Source: an uncultured Eubacterium sp. (lineage in GTDB: Bacteria > Bacillota > Clostridia > Lachnospirales > Lachnospiraceae). Taken from it: a DNA stretch of 16,820 nucleotides. Below, piece after piece: positions 1-8,493 of the stretch. The first letter of the stretch is position 1; each line of letters begins with the position of its first letter. The position numbers were made by a program, and so were the translations under genes. The stretch lies in assembly GCA_905236295.1 (NCBI GenBank), contig CAJOQF010000133.1, positions 1-16,820 on the forward strand, given 5' to 3'. Below the pieces are notes generated by a model. That model was given only the letters and a program-made list of their open reading frames with translations, was not told where the DNA came from and made no database searches.

Positions 1-300
1 GTTCCTGAGGAGGGATGCGAGTCTTATGATGAGGCCGAGGCAAGGATCCATTCATTCTGCGAAGAAAAGCTTTTCAAGGATGCCAAGAAATTTAATTCTT
101 GTTTAATTTTATGCCACGGCGCCATAATTCGTTCGTTTTTAAAGTATTTATTAGATATAAAAGCCGATGAGCTCTGGGATATCAGACAGCCGAACTGCTG
201 TGTCAATATATTTGATATAAAGGGAGACAATATAGAGATGATAGAGATGGCAAAGCTTTATTATGATGAAAAGTTTATGCCAAAGAGAAAGTTTACATAA
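1..300 (+). CDS. Histidine phosphatase family protein (C-terminal part)
   Basis: This open frame enters from the left edge and ends at TAA 298-300, giving 99 residues of the C-terminal part of a phosphoglycerate-mutase-like phosphatase. Visible marks are a PEEGCES stretch near the edge, which resembles the substrate-contacting PGGES region of the family. The second catalytic histidine follows in LILCHGAIIRSFLKYLL, the usual 'sHGgvir.ll' strand and helix. The first catalytic motif (RHG) lies outside the window. Members of this superfamily remove phosphate from small molecules such as sugar phosphates or alpha-ribazole phosphate through a phosphohistidine. The substrate cannot be told from this fragment. 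Its stop codon is one base from the recU start, so the two are probably co-transcribed. Confidence 0.75.
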   Translation, partial: VPEEGCESYDEAEARIHSFCEEKLFKDAKKFNSCLILCHGAIIRSFLKYLLDIKADELWDIRQPNCCVNIFDIKGDNIEMIEMAKLYYDEKFMPKRKFT

Positions 301-301
301 T

Positions 302-835
302 ATGGGCACATGGAATACCAGAGGACTTAGGGGCTCTACTTTTGAGGATGCAATCAACAGATCAAATGATACCTACAAAGAACTTGGTCTTTGTCTTATT
401 CAGAAAGTTCCCACACCTATTACGCCAATAAATATAGATCACAGTACAAGACATATTACGCTCGCCTATTTCGACCAGAAATCTACAGTCGATTACATTG
501 GAGTTGTACAGGGGGTTGCGGTCTGCTTTGATGCCAAGGAGTGTGCGACGGATACATTTCCACTTGCCAACATTCATCCCCATCAGGTCGCTTTTATGCG
601 TGACTTTGAGAAACAGGATGGAGTGGCGTTCATCCTTATCTATTATTCCGAGAAGGATATGATCTATTATATGAAGTTTTGCGAACTGGCCAACTTCTGG
701 GAGCGCATGGAAAAAGGCGGAAGGAAGAGCTTCAGGTTCGATGAGCTTGATGAAGAGAATTTTATTTTGCCGAAGAATGGAATTCTTGTCCCTTATCTCG
801 ACGGAATAGCAAGAGATCTTGATTCGAGAAATTAA
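302..835 (+). CDS. recU: Holliday junction resolvase RecU
   Basis: The 177-residue protein is a RecU-type Holliday junction resolvase, which cuts four-way junctions during recombinational repair and chromosome segregation in Firmicutes. The family pattern is clear: RGSTFEDAINRSN near the N-terminus (acidic E15), then STVDYIG with D64. Next come CFDAKE (D77, K79, equivalent to the FEAKE of Bacillus RecU), FPLANIHPHQ, and a C-terminal FWERMEKGGRKSF. The acidic residue at 77 is Asp where I recall Glu in Bacillus. ATG 302 was chosen because the family begins shortly before this GSTFE motif and the codon directly follows the upstream stop (TAATATG). An upstream in-frame ATG at 263 would overlap the phosphatase gene. 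Compared with Bacillus RecU (about 200 residues) the basic N-terminal tail is short. In many Firmicutes recU sits beside a penicillin-binding protein gene; here it does not. Confidence 0.93.
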   Translation: MGTWNTRGLRGSTFEDAINRSNDTYKELGLCLIQKVPTPITPINIDHSTRHITLAYFDQKSTVDYIGVVQGVAVCFDAKECATDTFPLANIHPHQVAFMRDFEKQDGVAFILIYYSEKDMIYYMKFCELANFWERMEKGGRKSFRFDELDEENFILPKNGILVPYLDGIARDLDSRN

Positions 836-836
836 G

Positions 837-866
837 TTGACATAATATATTTTGATATGGTAACAT
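837..866 (+). promoter_or_regulatory. Probable promoter of the his operon
   Basis: A perfect -35 box TTGACA lies at 837-842. After 18 bases comes TAACAT at 861-866, preceded by TG at 858-859, which makes an extended -10. It starts directly after the recU stop codon and is the only gap before hisZ. The expected transcript start near 873 leaves a leader of about 33 bases, too short for a T-box or a histidine leader peptide. Any histidine control would therefore act at initiation or on the enzymes. Confidence 0.55.
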
Positions 867-905
867 GGTAGCATACTAAAGTGACGAAGGAGATATAAAA
901 AAACT

Positions 906-2015
906 ATGAAAATTGATCTTTTGCACACTCCGGAAGGCGTGAGAGATGTCTACGGAACAGAGTGTGAAAACATGTACTATTTGAGAGATAAGTTCCATGA
1001 GATGTTCAAGTCATTTGGATTTAGTGCGATACAGACACCAACTTTCGAATTCTTTGACATATTTGGAAATGATATAGGAACGATTCCGTCAAAGGACCTC
1101 TACAAGTTCTTTGATCGCGACGGCAATACACTGGTTCTCAGACCGGATATCACACCGTCGGTTGCAAGATGTGCTGCAAAGTATTTTAATTCCGAAGATG
1201 TAGTAAAGCTTTTCTACATGGGAAACATCTTTATCAATAATCTTTCGTTTCAGGGCAGATTAAAGGAGGTCACTCAGGCGGGAGCAGAGCTTTTGGGTGA
1301 TTCGAGTGTTGATGCTGATGCGGAGATGATAGCAATGGCTGTCAAGTCGCTTTTGTCAGTCGGACTTGTTGATTTCCAGATCAGCATAAGTCATGTGGGA
1401 TTCTTAAAGAGCTTGCTTAAAGAGGCAAAGCTTGACGAGGATACCACGGATGAGCTTTATGAACTCCTTAAGAACAAGAATTACTGGGGAGTCAAGGAGC
1501 TGATCTCGCCTCTTGACATTCCGGATTCCTTGAAAAATCTTTTCTATATAATAGGAAATGTATATAACTCGCAGGATGAGCTTGCCGGACTGCGGGATAT
1601 AACGGGAGAATACAGCGAAGTTAAAAATGTTGTTGATTATATGATCGAGTTGTCGGATATCCTTAACTGCTACGAGGTGTTTGATCACGTATCTTTCGAG
1701 ATGGGTATACCTGAGAATATGCAGTACTATACCGGCATTGTATTTTCGGGGTATACATACGGCACCGGACTTCCGGTTATCTCGGGTGGTAGATATGACA
1801 AGCTTATCAGCTACTTCGGAAAGGATCAGTCGGCTATAGGATTTGCTTTTATAGTAGATGAGATTCTGCTTGCGCTGGAGCGGCAGGGCATAGAGATCCC
1901 TACTGAGGAAAAGCCTTTCGTCATTGAGTACGACAAGGCAGACAGAGATGACGCTATCAAGAAGGCGCTCAGACTTCGCAAAGACGGCGTCAAGGTAAGT
2001 TTGGTTCGAAAATAG
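906..2015 (+). CDS. hisZ: ATP phosphoribosyltransferase regulatory subunit HisZ
   Basis: The 369-residue protein is a catalytically inactive histidyl-tRNA-synthetase relative. It joins short-form HisG to form the ATP phosphoribosyltransferase, the first and feedback-controlled step of histidine synthesis. The class II synthetase-like core is visible: the start TPEGVRDVYG, the motif-2 region NTLVLRPDITPSVARCAAKY (about residues 74-95), and FYMGNIF. Later come MQYYTGIVFSGY and GGRYDKLISYFG (about 272-301). No anticodon-binding domain follows, as expected for HisZ rather than HisS. A strong ribosome site (GAAGGAGAT at 885-893) precedes ATG 906. It is the first gene of the his operon, 13 bases before hisG. 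At 369 residues it is slightly short for the family but complete at both ends. Confidence 0.95.
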   Translation: MKIDLLHTPEGVRDVYGTECENMYYLRDKFHEMFKSFGFSAIQTPTFEFFDIFGNDIGTIPSKDLYKFFDRDGNTLVLRPDITPSVARCAAKYFNSEDVVKLFYMGNIFINNLSFQGRLKEVTQAGAELLGDSSVDADAEMIAMAVKSLLSVGLVDFQISISHVGFLKSLLKEAKLDEDTTDELYELLKNKNYWGVKELISPLDIPDSLKNLFYIIGNVYNSQDELAGLRDITGEYSEVKNVVDYMIELSDILNCYEVFDHVSFEMGIPENMQYYTGIVFSGYTYGTGLPVISGGRYDKLISYFGKDQSAIGFAFIVDEILLALERQGIEIPTEEKPFVIEYDKADRDDAIKKALRLRKDGVKVSLVRK

Positions 2016-2028
2016 GATTGGAGACGAT

Positions 2029-2685
2029 ATGAGAGACGATAAATATCTTACTTTTGCTCTTGGTAAAGGCAGACTCGCCAACAAAACCCTTGAGCTCTTT
2101 GAAAAGATCGGCATTACGTGTGAGGAGATGAAGGACAAGGATACAAGGAAACTCATCTTTGTAAATGAAGATCTCAAAATGAGATTCTTCTTATCAAAAG
2201 GACCTGATGTGCCGACATATGTGGAGTACGGCGCTGCCGATATCGGTATTGTAGGCAGAGATACCATTCTTCAGGAGAAACGCAATATATATGAGGTGAT
2301 AGATCTCGGGTTCGGCAAATGCCGTATGTGTGTGTGCGGACCGAAGGAGGCAAAAGAGCTGCTCAATCACCACGAGCTCATCCGCGTTGCTACAAAGTAT
2401 CCGGAGATAGCAAAGGATTATTTCTACAACAAAAAACATCAGACGGTTGAGATCATCAAGTTAAACGGTTCTATTGAGCTTGCTCCGATAGTGGGTCTGT
2501 CAGAGGTTATAGTAGATATAGTGGAGACCGGTTCCACATTAAAAGAAAACGGACTTGAGGTGCTCGAAGAGATCTGTCCGTTGTCGGCAAGAATGGTTGT
2601 AAACCAGGTGAGCATGAAGATGCAGTACGATCGTATCAACAAACTGATAATGGATCTTAAAAATGCACTGGAAGATAAAAAATAG
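2029..2685 (+). CDS. hisG: ATP phosphoribosyltransferase catalytic subunit, short form
   Basis: The 218-residue protein joins ATP and PRPP to make phosphoribosyl-ATP, the committed step of histidine synthesis. It is the short form without the C-terminal regulatory ACT-like domain and therefore needs HisZ, whose gene lies directly upstream. Family marks are ALGKGRLANKTLELF at the N-terminus, the DIGIVGRDTILQE segment (about 73-85), and the PRPP-binding loop VDIVETGSTLKENGL near residues 162-176. ATG 2029 has a GGAG about 5-8 bases upstream. The gene is spaced 13 bases from hisZ and 16 from hisD. Confidence 0.96.
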   Translation: MRDDKYLTFALGKGRLANKTLELFEKIGITCEEMKDKDTRKLIFVNEDLKMRFFLSKGPDVPTYVEYGAADIGIVGRDTILQEKRNIYEVIDLGFGKCRMCVCGPKEAKELLNHHELIRVATKYPEIAKDYFYNKKHQTVEIIKLNGSIELAPIVGLSEVIVDIVETGSTLKENGLEVLEEICPLSARMVVNQVSMKMQYDRINKLIMDLKNALEDKK

Positions 2686-2701
2686 ATTGGAAGGAAATTA
2701 A

Positions 2702-3997
2702 ATGAGGATTTTAAAACTAGACAAAAGCACTGCAAATGATATTCTTGATTCTCTTTTAAAGAGAAGCCCCAACAACTATGGGGAATATGAAAACGCAGTT
2801 TCCGAGATAGTATATAATGTAAAGAAAGACAGAGACAAAGCACTTTTTGATTACACAAAGAAATTTGACAATGTCGATATTGATGCTTCATCCATACTGG
2901 TTACCGAAGAGGAGATAAAAGAAGCATACGAAAAGGTAGACAAGTCGCTTGTTGATGTTATCAGGAAATCTCTGGTAAACATCAGGGAGTACCACGAGAA
3001 ACAAAAACAGTATTCGTGGTTTGATTCAAAGACAAACGGCACAATGCTCGGACAGAAGGTTACTCCGCTGGGGAGAGTCGGCGTTTATGTTCCGGGAGGA
3101 AAGGCTGTATATCCGTCGTCGGTTCTTATGAATGTCGCACCTGCAAAGGTTGCCGGAGTCAGAGATATCATTATGACTACACCACCGGGAAAAGACGGAA
3201 AGGTAAATCCGTCCACTCTTGTCGCTGCAAAAGAGGCTGGAGTAGACAGGGTTTACAAAGTCGGAGGAGCGCAGGCGATAGCCGCACTCGCGTTTGGTAC
3301 AGAGTCTGTACCAAAGGTTGACAAGATCGTCGGACCGGGTAATATATTTGTTGCACTTGCAAAAAAGGCAGTGTTCGGATATGTTAGTATCGATTCCATT
3401 GCCGGACCGAGTGAGATACTTGTCATCGCCGATGAGACAGCAAACCCGACTTATGTTGCGGCGGATCTTTTGTCTCAGGCGGAGCATGACGAGCTTGCAA
3501 GCGCGATCCTTATAACCACGAGTCAGAAGATAGCGGACGAGGTTTCGGCTGAGGTCGACAGATTCTGCGAGATGCTTCCGAGAAGAGCTATTATAGAAAA
3601 ATCCCTTGAAAATTACGGATACATTCTCGTTGCTGACAATATGGATGACGCCATAGCAACGGCTAATGAGATCGCCTCAGAGCATCTTGAACTCATCACA
3701 GCCAACCCGTTTGATGTGATGACAAGGATTGAAAACGCAGGTGCCATATTTATAGGAGAGTATTCAAGTGAGCCTCTCGGTGATTATTTTGCCGGACCTA
3801 ACCACGTACTTCCGACAAACGGCACGGCCAAATTCTTCTCTCCACTGTCAGTTGACGACTTTATTAAGAAGTCAAGCATCATTTCATATTCGAGAGAAGC
3901 ATTGCAGGATGTTTACAAAGATATAATTTCCTTTGCTCAGAACGAGGGATTGGATGCGCATGCAAATTCTATACGTGTGCGTTTTGAGGAGGTTTAG
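2702..3997 (+). CDS. hisD: Histidinol dehydrogenase
   Basis: This 431-residue enzyme oxidises L-histidinol to L-histidine in two NAD-dependent steps, the end of the pathway. Length and residues match the family closely. The zinc ligands are in place (Q259 and H262 in SQAEHDEL, D361 in LGDYFAGPNH, H420 in LDAHANSIR), and the catalytic Glu-His pair is E327-H328 in ASEHLEL. The GRVGVYVPGGKAVYPSSVLM segment and the GPGN motif are also present. ATG 2702 follows GGAAGG. It overlaps nothing and ends one base before hisB, whose ribosome site (GAGGAGG) lies inside the last hisD codons, so the two are probably translated together. Confidence 0.97.
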   Translation: MRILKLDKSTANDILDSLLKRSPNNYGEYENAVSEIVYNVKKDRDKALFDYTKKFDNVDIDASSILVTEEEIKEAYEKVDKSLVDVIRKSLVNIREYHEKQKQYSWFDSKTNGTMLGQKVTPLGRVGVYVPGGKAVYPSSVLMNVAPAKVAGVRDIIMTTPPGKDGKVNPSTLVAAKEAGVDRVYKVGGAQAIAALAFGTESVPKVDKIVGPGNIFVALAKKAVFGYVSIDSIAGPSEILVIADETANPTYVAADLLSQAEHDELASAILITTSQKIADEVSAEVDRFCEMLPRRAIIEKSLENYGYILVADNMDDAIATANEIASEHLELITANPFDVMTRIENAGAIFIGEYSSEPLGDYFAGPNHVLPTNGTAKFFSPLSVDDFIKKSSIISYSREALQDVYKDIISFAQNEGLDAHANSIRVRFEEV

Positions 3998-3998
3998 G

Positions 3999-4592
3999 AT
4001 GGAAGATCTGAGATTTGCCGAGGTTACGCGAAAGACAAATGAGACAGACATCTCCATGACGCTCAAGCTTTTCGGTCACGGTGACAACAAGATAGATACA
4101 GGGATCGGATTTTTTGATCATATGCTTGACGGATTCGCCAGACATGGATTTTTTGACCTTGAGGTAAGTTGCAAGGGCGATTTAAACGTCGATACACATC
4201 ACAGTGTTGAGGATGTCGGAATTGTACTCGGATGCGCAATCAGCAGAGCGATCGACGACAAGAAGGGGATTAAGAGATACGGAAGCAGCATTATACCGAT
4301 GGATGAGACTCTGGTTTTGTGCTCGCTAGACCTTTGCGGCAGACCGTATTTCGGATTCGAGGCAGAATTTGCGACGGACAGAGTCGGTGATTTTGAGACA
4401 CAGACCGCGAGAGAGTTTTTTGCTGCGGTTGCAAACAACGCCGGCATGAATCTACATATAAAAGTACTTGACGGAATAAATGATCATCATAAAATAGAAG
4501 CTATGTTTAAAGTATTTGGAAGAGCGCTTGATGAAGCGACCACTTTTGACGACAGGATCATAGGGGCACTGTCCACAAAAGGAAATCTTTGA
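3999..4592 (+). CDS. hisB: Imidazoleglycerol-phosphate dehydratase
   Basis: This 197-residue monofunctional enzyme dehydrates imidazoleglycerol phosphate to imidazoleacetol phosphate. The manganese-binding His/Glu pairs are all visible: H41 in [21 protein letters not shown] (H67, H68, E71), and [17 protein letters not shown] (H163, H164, E167). The region [18 protein letters not shown] also fits. No phosphatase domain is attached, unlike the enterobacterial HisB. ATG 3999 is preferred because GAGGAGG precedes it at normal distance; an earlier in-frame ATG at 3933 would bury 66 bases in hisD and lacks family similarity. The stop codon sits inside the ribosome site of the next gene. Confidence 0.96.
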   Translation: MEDLRFAEVTRKTNETDISMTLKLFGHGDNKIDTGIGFFDHMLDGFARHGFFDLEVSCKGDLNVDTHHSVEDVGIVLGCAISRAIDDKKGIKRYGSSIIPMDETLVLCSLDLCGRPYFGFEAEFATDRVGDFETQTAREFFAAVANNAGMNLHIKVLDGINDHHKIEAMFKVFGRALDEATTFDDRIIGALSTKGNL

Positions 4593-4606
4593 GGAGGAAG
4601 TTTTAC

Positions 4607-5887
4607 ATGGATAAGAAATTATTGACTGCCATTTTGTATTTGAAGGATGGCAACGCGGTAAAGAGTGCTGAAGACCACGAGGTAGTCGGCGATATATTGG
4701 AAATGTCATCACTCTACAGTGACAGCGGAATTGACAGGATCATTGTCTTTGATCTTTCCGAGGCTGATGTTGAGCATGAAAAAAATATTCATGTTCTCAA
4801 AGAGATCAATCGAATCGTTGAGATCCCGGTTGTTGCCGGAGGAAATATCAATCGACTTGAGGATATCAAAAAACTGCTTTACGCCGGATGTCGTCAGGTT
4901 ATCATCAACGCTTCGAAGCAGGGAGTGTTCGAACTTACAAAAGAGGGCATGGATAGATTCGGAAAAGACAAACTTATTCTTTCTCTTGTCAACGCTGACG
5001 TTCTCTTTAAGAATAAGGGAATTACAGATTTTGTCGATGAAGTGCTCGTTCTCAATGAGGAGAGTGCCAATTCATACGACGATATGTATGACAGCGAGTA
5101 CACTGTTTATGTTGGCGAATACAATTTTGATCGCTGTGTTGAGCTGTTAAACAGGGAAAAAGTAAACGGTATAGTCGGTGATTTCTTAAGCGATATTCAC
5201 ACCGACATCATGAAGCTCAAGAACAAATTTATCGATGCCGGAATCATGATGTCAAGGCTTGAGACAAACCTTAAGTGGAGCGATTTCAAGCTCAACTCCG
5301 ACGGGCTTATTCCCGTAATCGTTCAGGACTACAGAACATACGAAGTCTTGATGCTTGCGTATATGAATGAAGAGGCGTTTGAGACCACCTTGAAACTCGG
5401 CAAGATGACATACTATTCAAGAAGCAGAAAAGAGCTTTGGGTGAAGGGCATGACATCGGGTCACACACAGTACCTCAAATCCCTCACGCTCGATTGCGAT
5501 AACGATACCATACTGGCAAAGGTTTCGCAGGTCGACGGAATCGCATGTCATACCGGCGCCAGATCATGCTTCTTTAATGAGCTGGTTAAAAAGGATTATG
5601 TAGAAAAGAATCCTCTGACGGTATTTGAGAATGTATATAATGTTATCGTTGACAGAAAAGAAAATCCAAAGAAGGGATCGTACACCAACTATCTCTTTGA
5701 CAAGGGGCTTGATAAGATCCTCAAAAAACTTGGCGAGGAGGCAACGGAGATTGTCATTGCAGCCAAGAATCCCGATCAGGAGGAGATAAAATACGAGATC
5801 TGCGATTTCCTCTACCATGCTATGGTTCTTATGGTTGAGAAGGATGTGACCTGGGAGGATATCGCTCAGGAGTTGTCGCTCAGATGA
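4607..5887 (+). CDS. hisIE: HisIE bifunctional enzyme with a HisF-like N-terminal domain
   Basis: The 426-residue protein has three parts. Residues about 222-325 are HisI (phosphoribosyl-AMP cyclohydrolase): [32 protein letters not shown], metal ligands D296/D298/D300 in LDCDND, and C314/C321 in ACHTGARSC. Residues about 338-426 are HisE (phosphoribosyl-ATP diphosphatase): [12 protein letters not shown] and [15 protein letters not shown]. Residues 1-220 resemble a HisF/HisA barrel ([43 protein letters not shown]). However, the catalytic Asp of HisF strand 1 (D11 in Thermotoga HisF) is Tyr11, and the second (D130) is Asn129 in LSLVNAD. The N-domain is therefore probably not a working synthase and may be structural or regulatory. 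ATG 4607 has GAGGAGG at 4591-4597. It catalyses steps 2 and 3 of the pathway. Confidence 0.92.
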   Translation: MDKKLLTAILYLKDGNAVKSAEDHEVVGDILEMSSLYSDSGIDRIIVFDLSEADVEHEKNIHVLKEINRIVEIPVVAGGNINRLEDIKKLLYAGCRQVIINASKQGVFELTKEGMDRFGKDKLILSLVNADVLFKNKGITDFVDEVLVLNEESANSYDDMYDSEYTVYVGEYNFDRCVELLNREKVNGIVGDFLSDIHTDIMKLKNKFIDAGIMMSRLETNLKWSDFKLNSDGLIPVIVQDYRTYEVLMLAYMNEEAFETTLKLGKMTYYSRSRKELWVKGMTSGHTQYLKSLTLDCDNDTILAKVSQVDGIACHTGARSCFFNELVKKDYVEKNPLTVFENVYNVIVDRKENPKKGSYTNYLFDKGLDKILKKLGEEATEIVIAAKNPDQEEIKYEICDFLYHAMVLMVEKDVTWEDIAQELSLR

Positions 5888-7740
5888 AAAAATTAGCTTT
5901 AAGTGATGAAATACTTATGAGCATCGATAAGCCGGAAAGGTATATCGGATGCGAGATAAATGAAATAATCAAGGATCCAAAGGATGTAAAGATCCGTTTC
6001 GCAATGTGTTTTCCGGACATATATGAGATCGGCATGTCAAATCTTGCCATGCAGATCCTCTATGATATGTTCAACAAGCGGGAAGATGTATATTGCGAGC
6101 GGGTCTTTTCGCCGTGGTTGGACCTTCACAAGATTTTAAAAGAAAATGATATTCCGCTTTTTTCGCTGGAGATGCAGGAACCGATAAAGGATTTTGATTT
6201 TCTTGGGATTACGCTTCAGTACGAGATGGCATACACAAATATTATCCAGGTGCTTGACCTTGCCGGAATTCCGGTTTTTTCAAAGGACAGGAAAAATGAT
6301 GACACGATCGTGATAGCCGGGGGACCCTGTACCTACAATCCGGAACCGATCGCTGATTTTTTTGATATCGTCTATATCGGTGAGGGTGAAAAGAGTTACG
6401 ACAAGATATTTGATCTCTATAACGAGTGCAGGGAAAATGGTTTTGACAGGGACGGTTTTTTAAAGAAGGCAGCCCATATTGATGGCATTTATGTTCCTTC
6501 ATTATATGATGTTGAATATGATACCGACGGTATGATAAAGGGCATGGTTCCGTTGTATCCCGATGTTCCTTCGGTCATAAAACGCGTGATAGTTGAAGAT
6601 GTGACGGATGCGCCTTATCCGGAAAAACCGATAGTTCCGTTTATGCAGATCACTCAGGATCGTGTCGTCCTTGAAGTAATGAGGGGATGCATCAGAGGCT
6701 GCAGATTTTGCCAGGCGGGCATGATCTACAGACCGACCAGACAGAAAGATGTGGAGACTCTTAAAAAACAGGCATCCATCCAGCTTAAGAACACCGGGCA
6801 GGATGAGATTTCCCTCTCATCCCTCAGTACGAGTGACTATGAGAGCCTGCCGCAACTGATCGATTTCCTTGTTGAGGATATAAAAGATAAGGGGATAAAT
6901 ATCTCGCTTCCTTCGCTCAGAATTGACGCTTTCTCACTGGATGTCATGAGCAAGGTTCAGGATGTTAAAAAGAGCTCGCTCACTTTCGCCCCCGAGGCGG
7001 GATCCCAGAGAATGAGAGATGTCATAAACAAGGGACTTACCGAAGAGAACATACTAAACGGAGCGCGTATGGCTTTTGAGGGCGGATGGAATAAAGTCAA
7101 ACTTTATTTCATGCTCGGACTTCCGGGCGAGGAACGATCCGATATCGAGGCGATACCTCACCTTGCCAATGAGATCGCGGTATGTTACTACGACGCGGTT
7201 CCGAAGGAGAAGCGCCAGGGTAAATGCCAGATCGGTATAAGTACATCGTTTTTTGTGCCAAAGCCTTTTACTCCGTTCCAGTGGATGAGCATGCACAAGC
7301 CGGATGACTATCTCGAAAAAGCAAAGATAGTAAACGACACCATGAAGGCAGAACTCAACAGAAAGAGCCTCAAGTACAACTGGCATCAGGCGGATGAGAC
7401 AGTGCTTGAGGGAGTGCTTGCAAGGGGCGACAGGAGATTGTCGGCACTTCTTTTTGAAGTGTATAAAAACGGAGGTATATTTGACTCATGGACAGAGAGC
7501 TTTTCTTTTCAAAGATGGCTTGATGCGTTTGATGCCTGCGATATAGATATGGGATTCTACATCTACAGGGAACGCGAAACGGATGAGATCCTTCCATGGG
7601 ATTTCATCGATATCGGAGTATCCAAGAGATTTCTTGTACGTGAATACGAAAACGCGAAAAAAGGTGTTGTCACGCCTAACTGCAGAGAAAAATGTTCGGG
7701 TTGCGGAGCGCTTAGCTTCAACACCGGAGTTTGTGTTTAA
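5884..7740 (+). CDS. B12-binding-type radical SAM protein, TIGR03960 family
   Basis: The 618-residue protein has the length and sequence of the TIGR03960 radical SAM family. The N-terminal third contains a Rossmann-like region ([52 protein letters not shown]). The cluster-binding motif is C269-x3-C273-x2-C276 in [10 protein letters not shown], followed by a TIM-barrel core with [12 protein letters not shown] and [19 protein letters not shown]. The C-terminus carries another cysteine group ([19 protein letters not shown]) that could bind a second cluster or metal. The substrate is unknown; in many Clostridia the gene stands next to a TIGR03936/DUF2344 gene and ribosomal-protein genes, hinting at rRNA or tRNA modification. 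It starts inside the hisIE stop (ATGA, 4-base overlap), which suggests translational coupling to the his operon. Its usual partner lies 1.8 kb downstream. Confidence 0.9.
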   Translation: MKKLALSDEILMSIDKPERYIGCEINEIIKDPKDVKIRFAMCFPDIYEIGMSNLAMQILYDMFNKREDVYCERVFSPWLDLHKILKENDIPLFSLEMQEPIKDFDFLGITLQYEMAYTNIIQVLDLAGIPVFSKDRKNDDTIVIAGGPCTYNPEPIADFFDIVYIGEGEKSYDKIFDLYNECRENGFDRDGFLKKAAHIDGIYVPSLYDVEYDTDGMIKGMVPLYPDVPSVIKRVIVEDVTDAPYPEKPIVPFMQITQDRVVLEVMRGCIRGCRFCQAGMIYRPTRQKDVETLKKQASIQLKNTGQDEISLSSLSTSDYESLPQLIDFLVEDIKDKGINISLPSLRIDAFSLDVMSKVQDVKKSSLTFAPEAGSQRMRDVINKGLTEENILNGARMAFEGGWNKVKLYFMLGLPGEERSDIEAIPHLANEIAVCYYDAVPKEKRQGKCQIGISTSFFVPKPFTPFQWMSMHKPDDYLEKAKIVNDTMKAELNRKSLKYNWHQADETVLEGVLARGDRRLSALLFEVYKNGGIFDSWTESFSFQRWLDAFDACDIDMGFYIYRERETDEILPWDFIDIGVSKRFLVREYENAKKGVVTPNCREKCSGCGALSFNTGVCV

Positions 7741-7767
7741 CATTTATAGTGGAGTGAGGAATATCTG

Positions 7768-8391
7768 ATGGCTTACAGGGTGCTGATAGTTGATGATTTT
7801 AAGATGGCGAGGATGGTATTTGAAAACGCCATAGAAATGTCCGATGAGTTTGAGTTGGTGGGTTCTTTTTCAAATGCTGAGGATGCGATCGCCTTTATAA
7901 AGAATTCCCGTGTGGATCTCTGCCTTATGGATGTGGTTATGCTGGAAGGACAGGACGGTCTTGCGGCATCGCAAAAGATTAAAGAAATGCGCCCGCAGAT
8001 AAAGATACTGGTTGTCACAGCTATGCCTGAGGTCTCTTATATTGAGAGAGCAAGGGATATAGGGATCGAGAGCTTCTGGTATAAGGAGGTTCAGGAACAG
8101 CCAATACTCGAAGTTATGAAACGCACGATGGCGGGAGAGTCGGTGTATCCGGATTCCCTGCCTACGGTCACTCTCGGAAATGCCGTCAGCACAGATTTTA
8201 CTGATAAGGAGATAATGGTTCTGAGAGAGCTTGTCTCCGGCGAATCGAATGGAGAGATAGCGTCCACACTCGCAATTTCTGAGCGAACTGTTAAGATGCA
8301 TATTAGCAATATGCTCTCCAAAACCGGATTTCGCTCAAGACTTGAGCTCGCAGTAAAAGCAAGAACCGGAGGATTGGTCATAAACGACTGA
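7768..8391 (+). CDS. NarL/LuxR-type response regulator
   Basis: The 207-residue protein has an N-terminal receiver domain and a C-terminal LuxR-type helix-turn-helix. Receiver residues are complete: acidic pair D9-D10, phosphoacceptor D55 in LCLMDVVM, T84 in VVTAMP and K106 in FWYKEV. The DNA-binding part, about residues 145-200, shows FTDKEIMVLRELVSG, then NGEIASTLAISERTVKMHISNM. ATG 7768 has GTGAGGA upstream. It lies 27 bases after the radical SAM gene and 102 bases before a soluble histidine kinase, its likely partner. A perfect palindrome starts directly after its stop codon and is a candidate binding site. The genes controlled and the signal cannot be read from the sequence. Confidence 0.92.
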   Translation: MAYRVLIVDDFKMARMVFENAIEMSDEFELVGSFSNAEDAIAFIKNSRVDLCLMDVVMLEGQDGLAASQKIKEMRPQIKILVVTAMPEVSYIERARDIGIESFWYKEVQEQPILEVMKRTMAGESVYPDSLPTVTLGNAVSTDFTDKEIMVLRELVSGESNGEIASTLAISERTVKMHISNMLSKTGFRSRLELAVKARTGGLVIND

Positions 8392-8409
8392 TATGTACTA
8401 AAGTACATA
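8392..8409. promoter_or_regulatory. Perfect 8+8 bp palindrome, candidate operator
   Basis: TATGTACT and AGTACATA are exact reverse complements separated by two bases (AA), starting at the first base after the response-regulator stop codon. A two-base gap cannot form an RNA hairpin loop and no T-run follows, so it is not a terminator. The symmetry and size fit a dimeric regulator such as a LuxR-type protein. It stands 85 bases before the kinase start in an AT-rich stretch, where it could control kinase transcription. I found no convincing -35/-10 pair there. Confidence 0.5.
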
Positions 8410-8493
8410 GTGAAAATATAAAATAAGTATTAAACTAGTCTTGTTCCTATATGTAATTTATTAAATAAATATAAGTTTTGAGGGGGAGATATA

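Noticed and set aside
836..905. Possible T-box or histidine leader peptide before hisZ
   Set aside because: The gap is 70 bases and the predicted leader about 33, with no terminator hairpin and no His-rich small frame.
362..928. Minus-strand open frame of 188 codons opposite recU
   Set aside because: Shadow of recU; the translated product has no family features and would cross the his promoter.
1404..2267. Minus-strand open frame of 287 codons opposite hisZ and hisG
   Set aside because: It lies fully against two well-supported genes, crosses their boundary, shows no recognisable motif and has no ribosome site.
4589..4606. TTG start at 4589 for the hisIE gene
   Set aside because: The codons would consist of the ribosome site itself (GAGGAGG); ATG 4607 is at ideal distance from it.
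4607..5887. Annotating this gene as a functional HisF
   Set aside because: Both catalytic aspartates are replaced and the HisI/HisE parts are complete, so only HisIE activity is supported.
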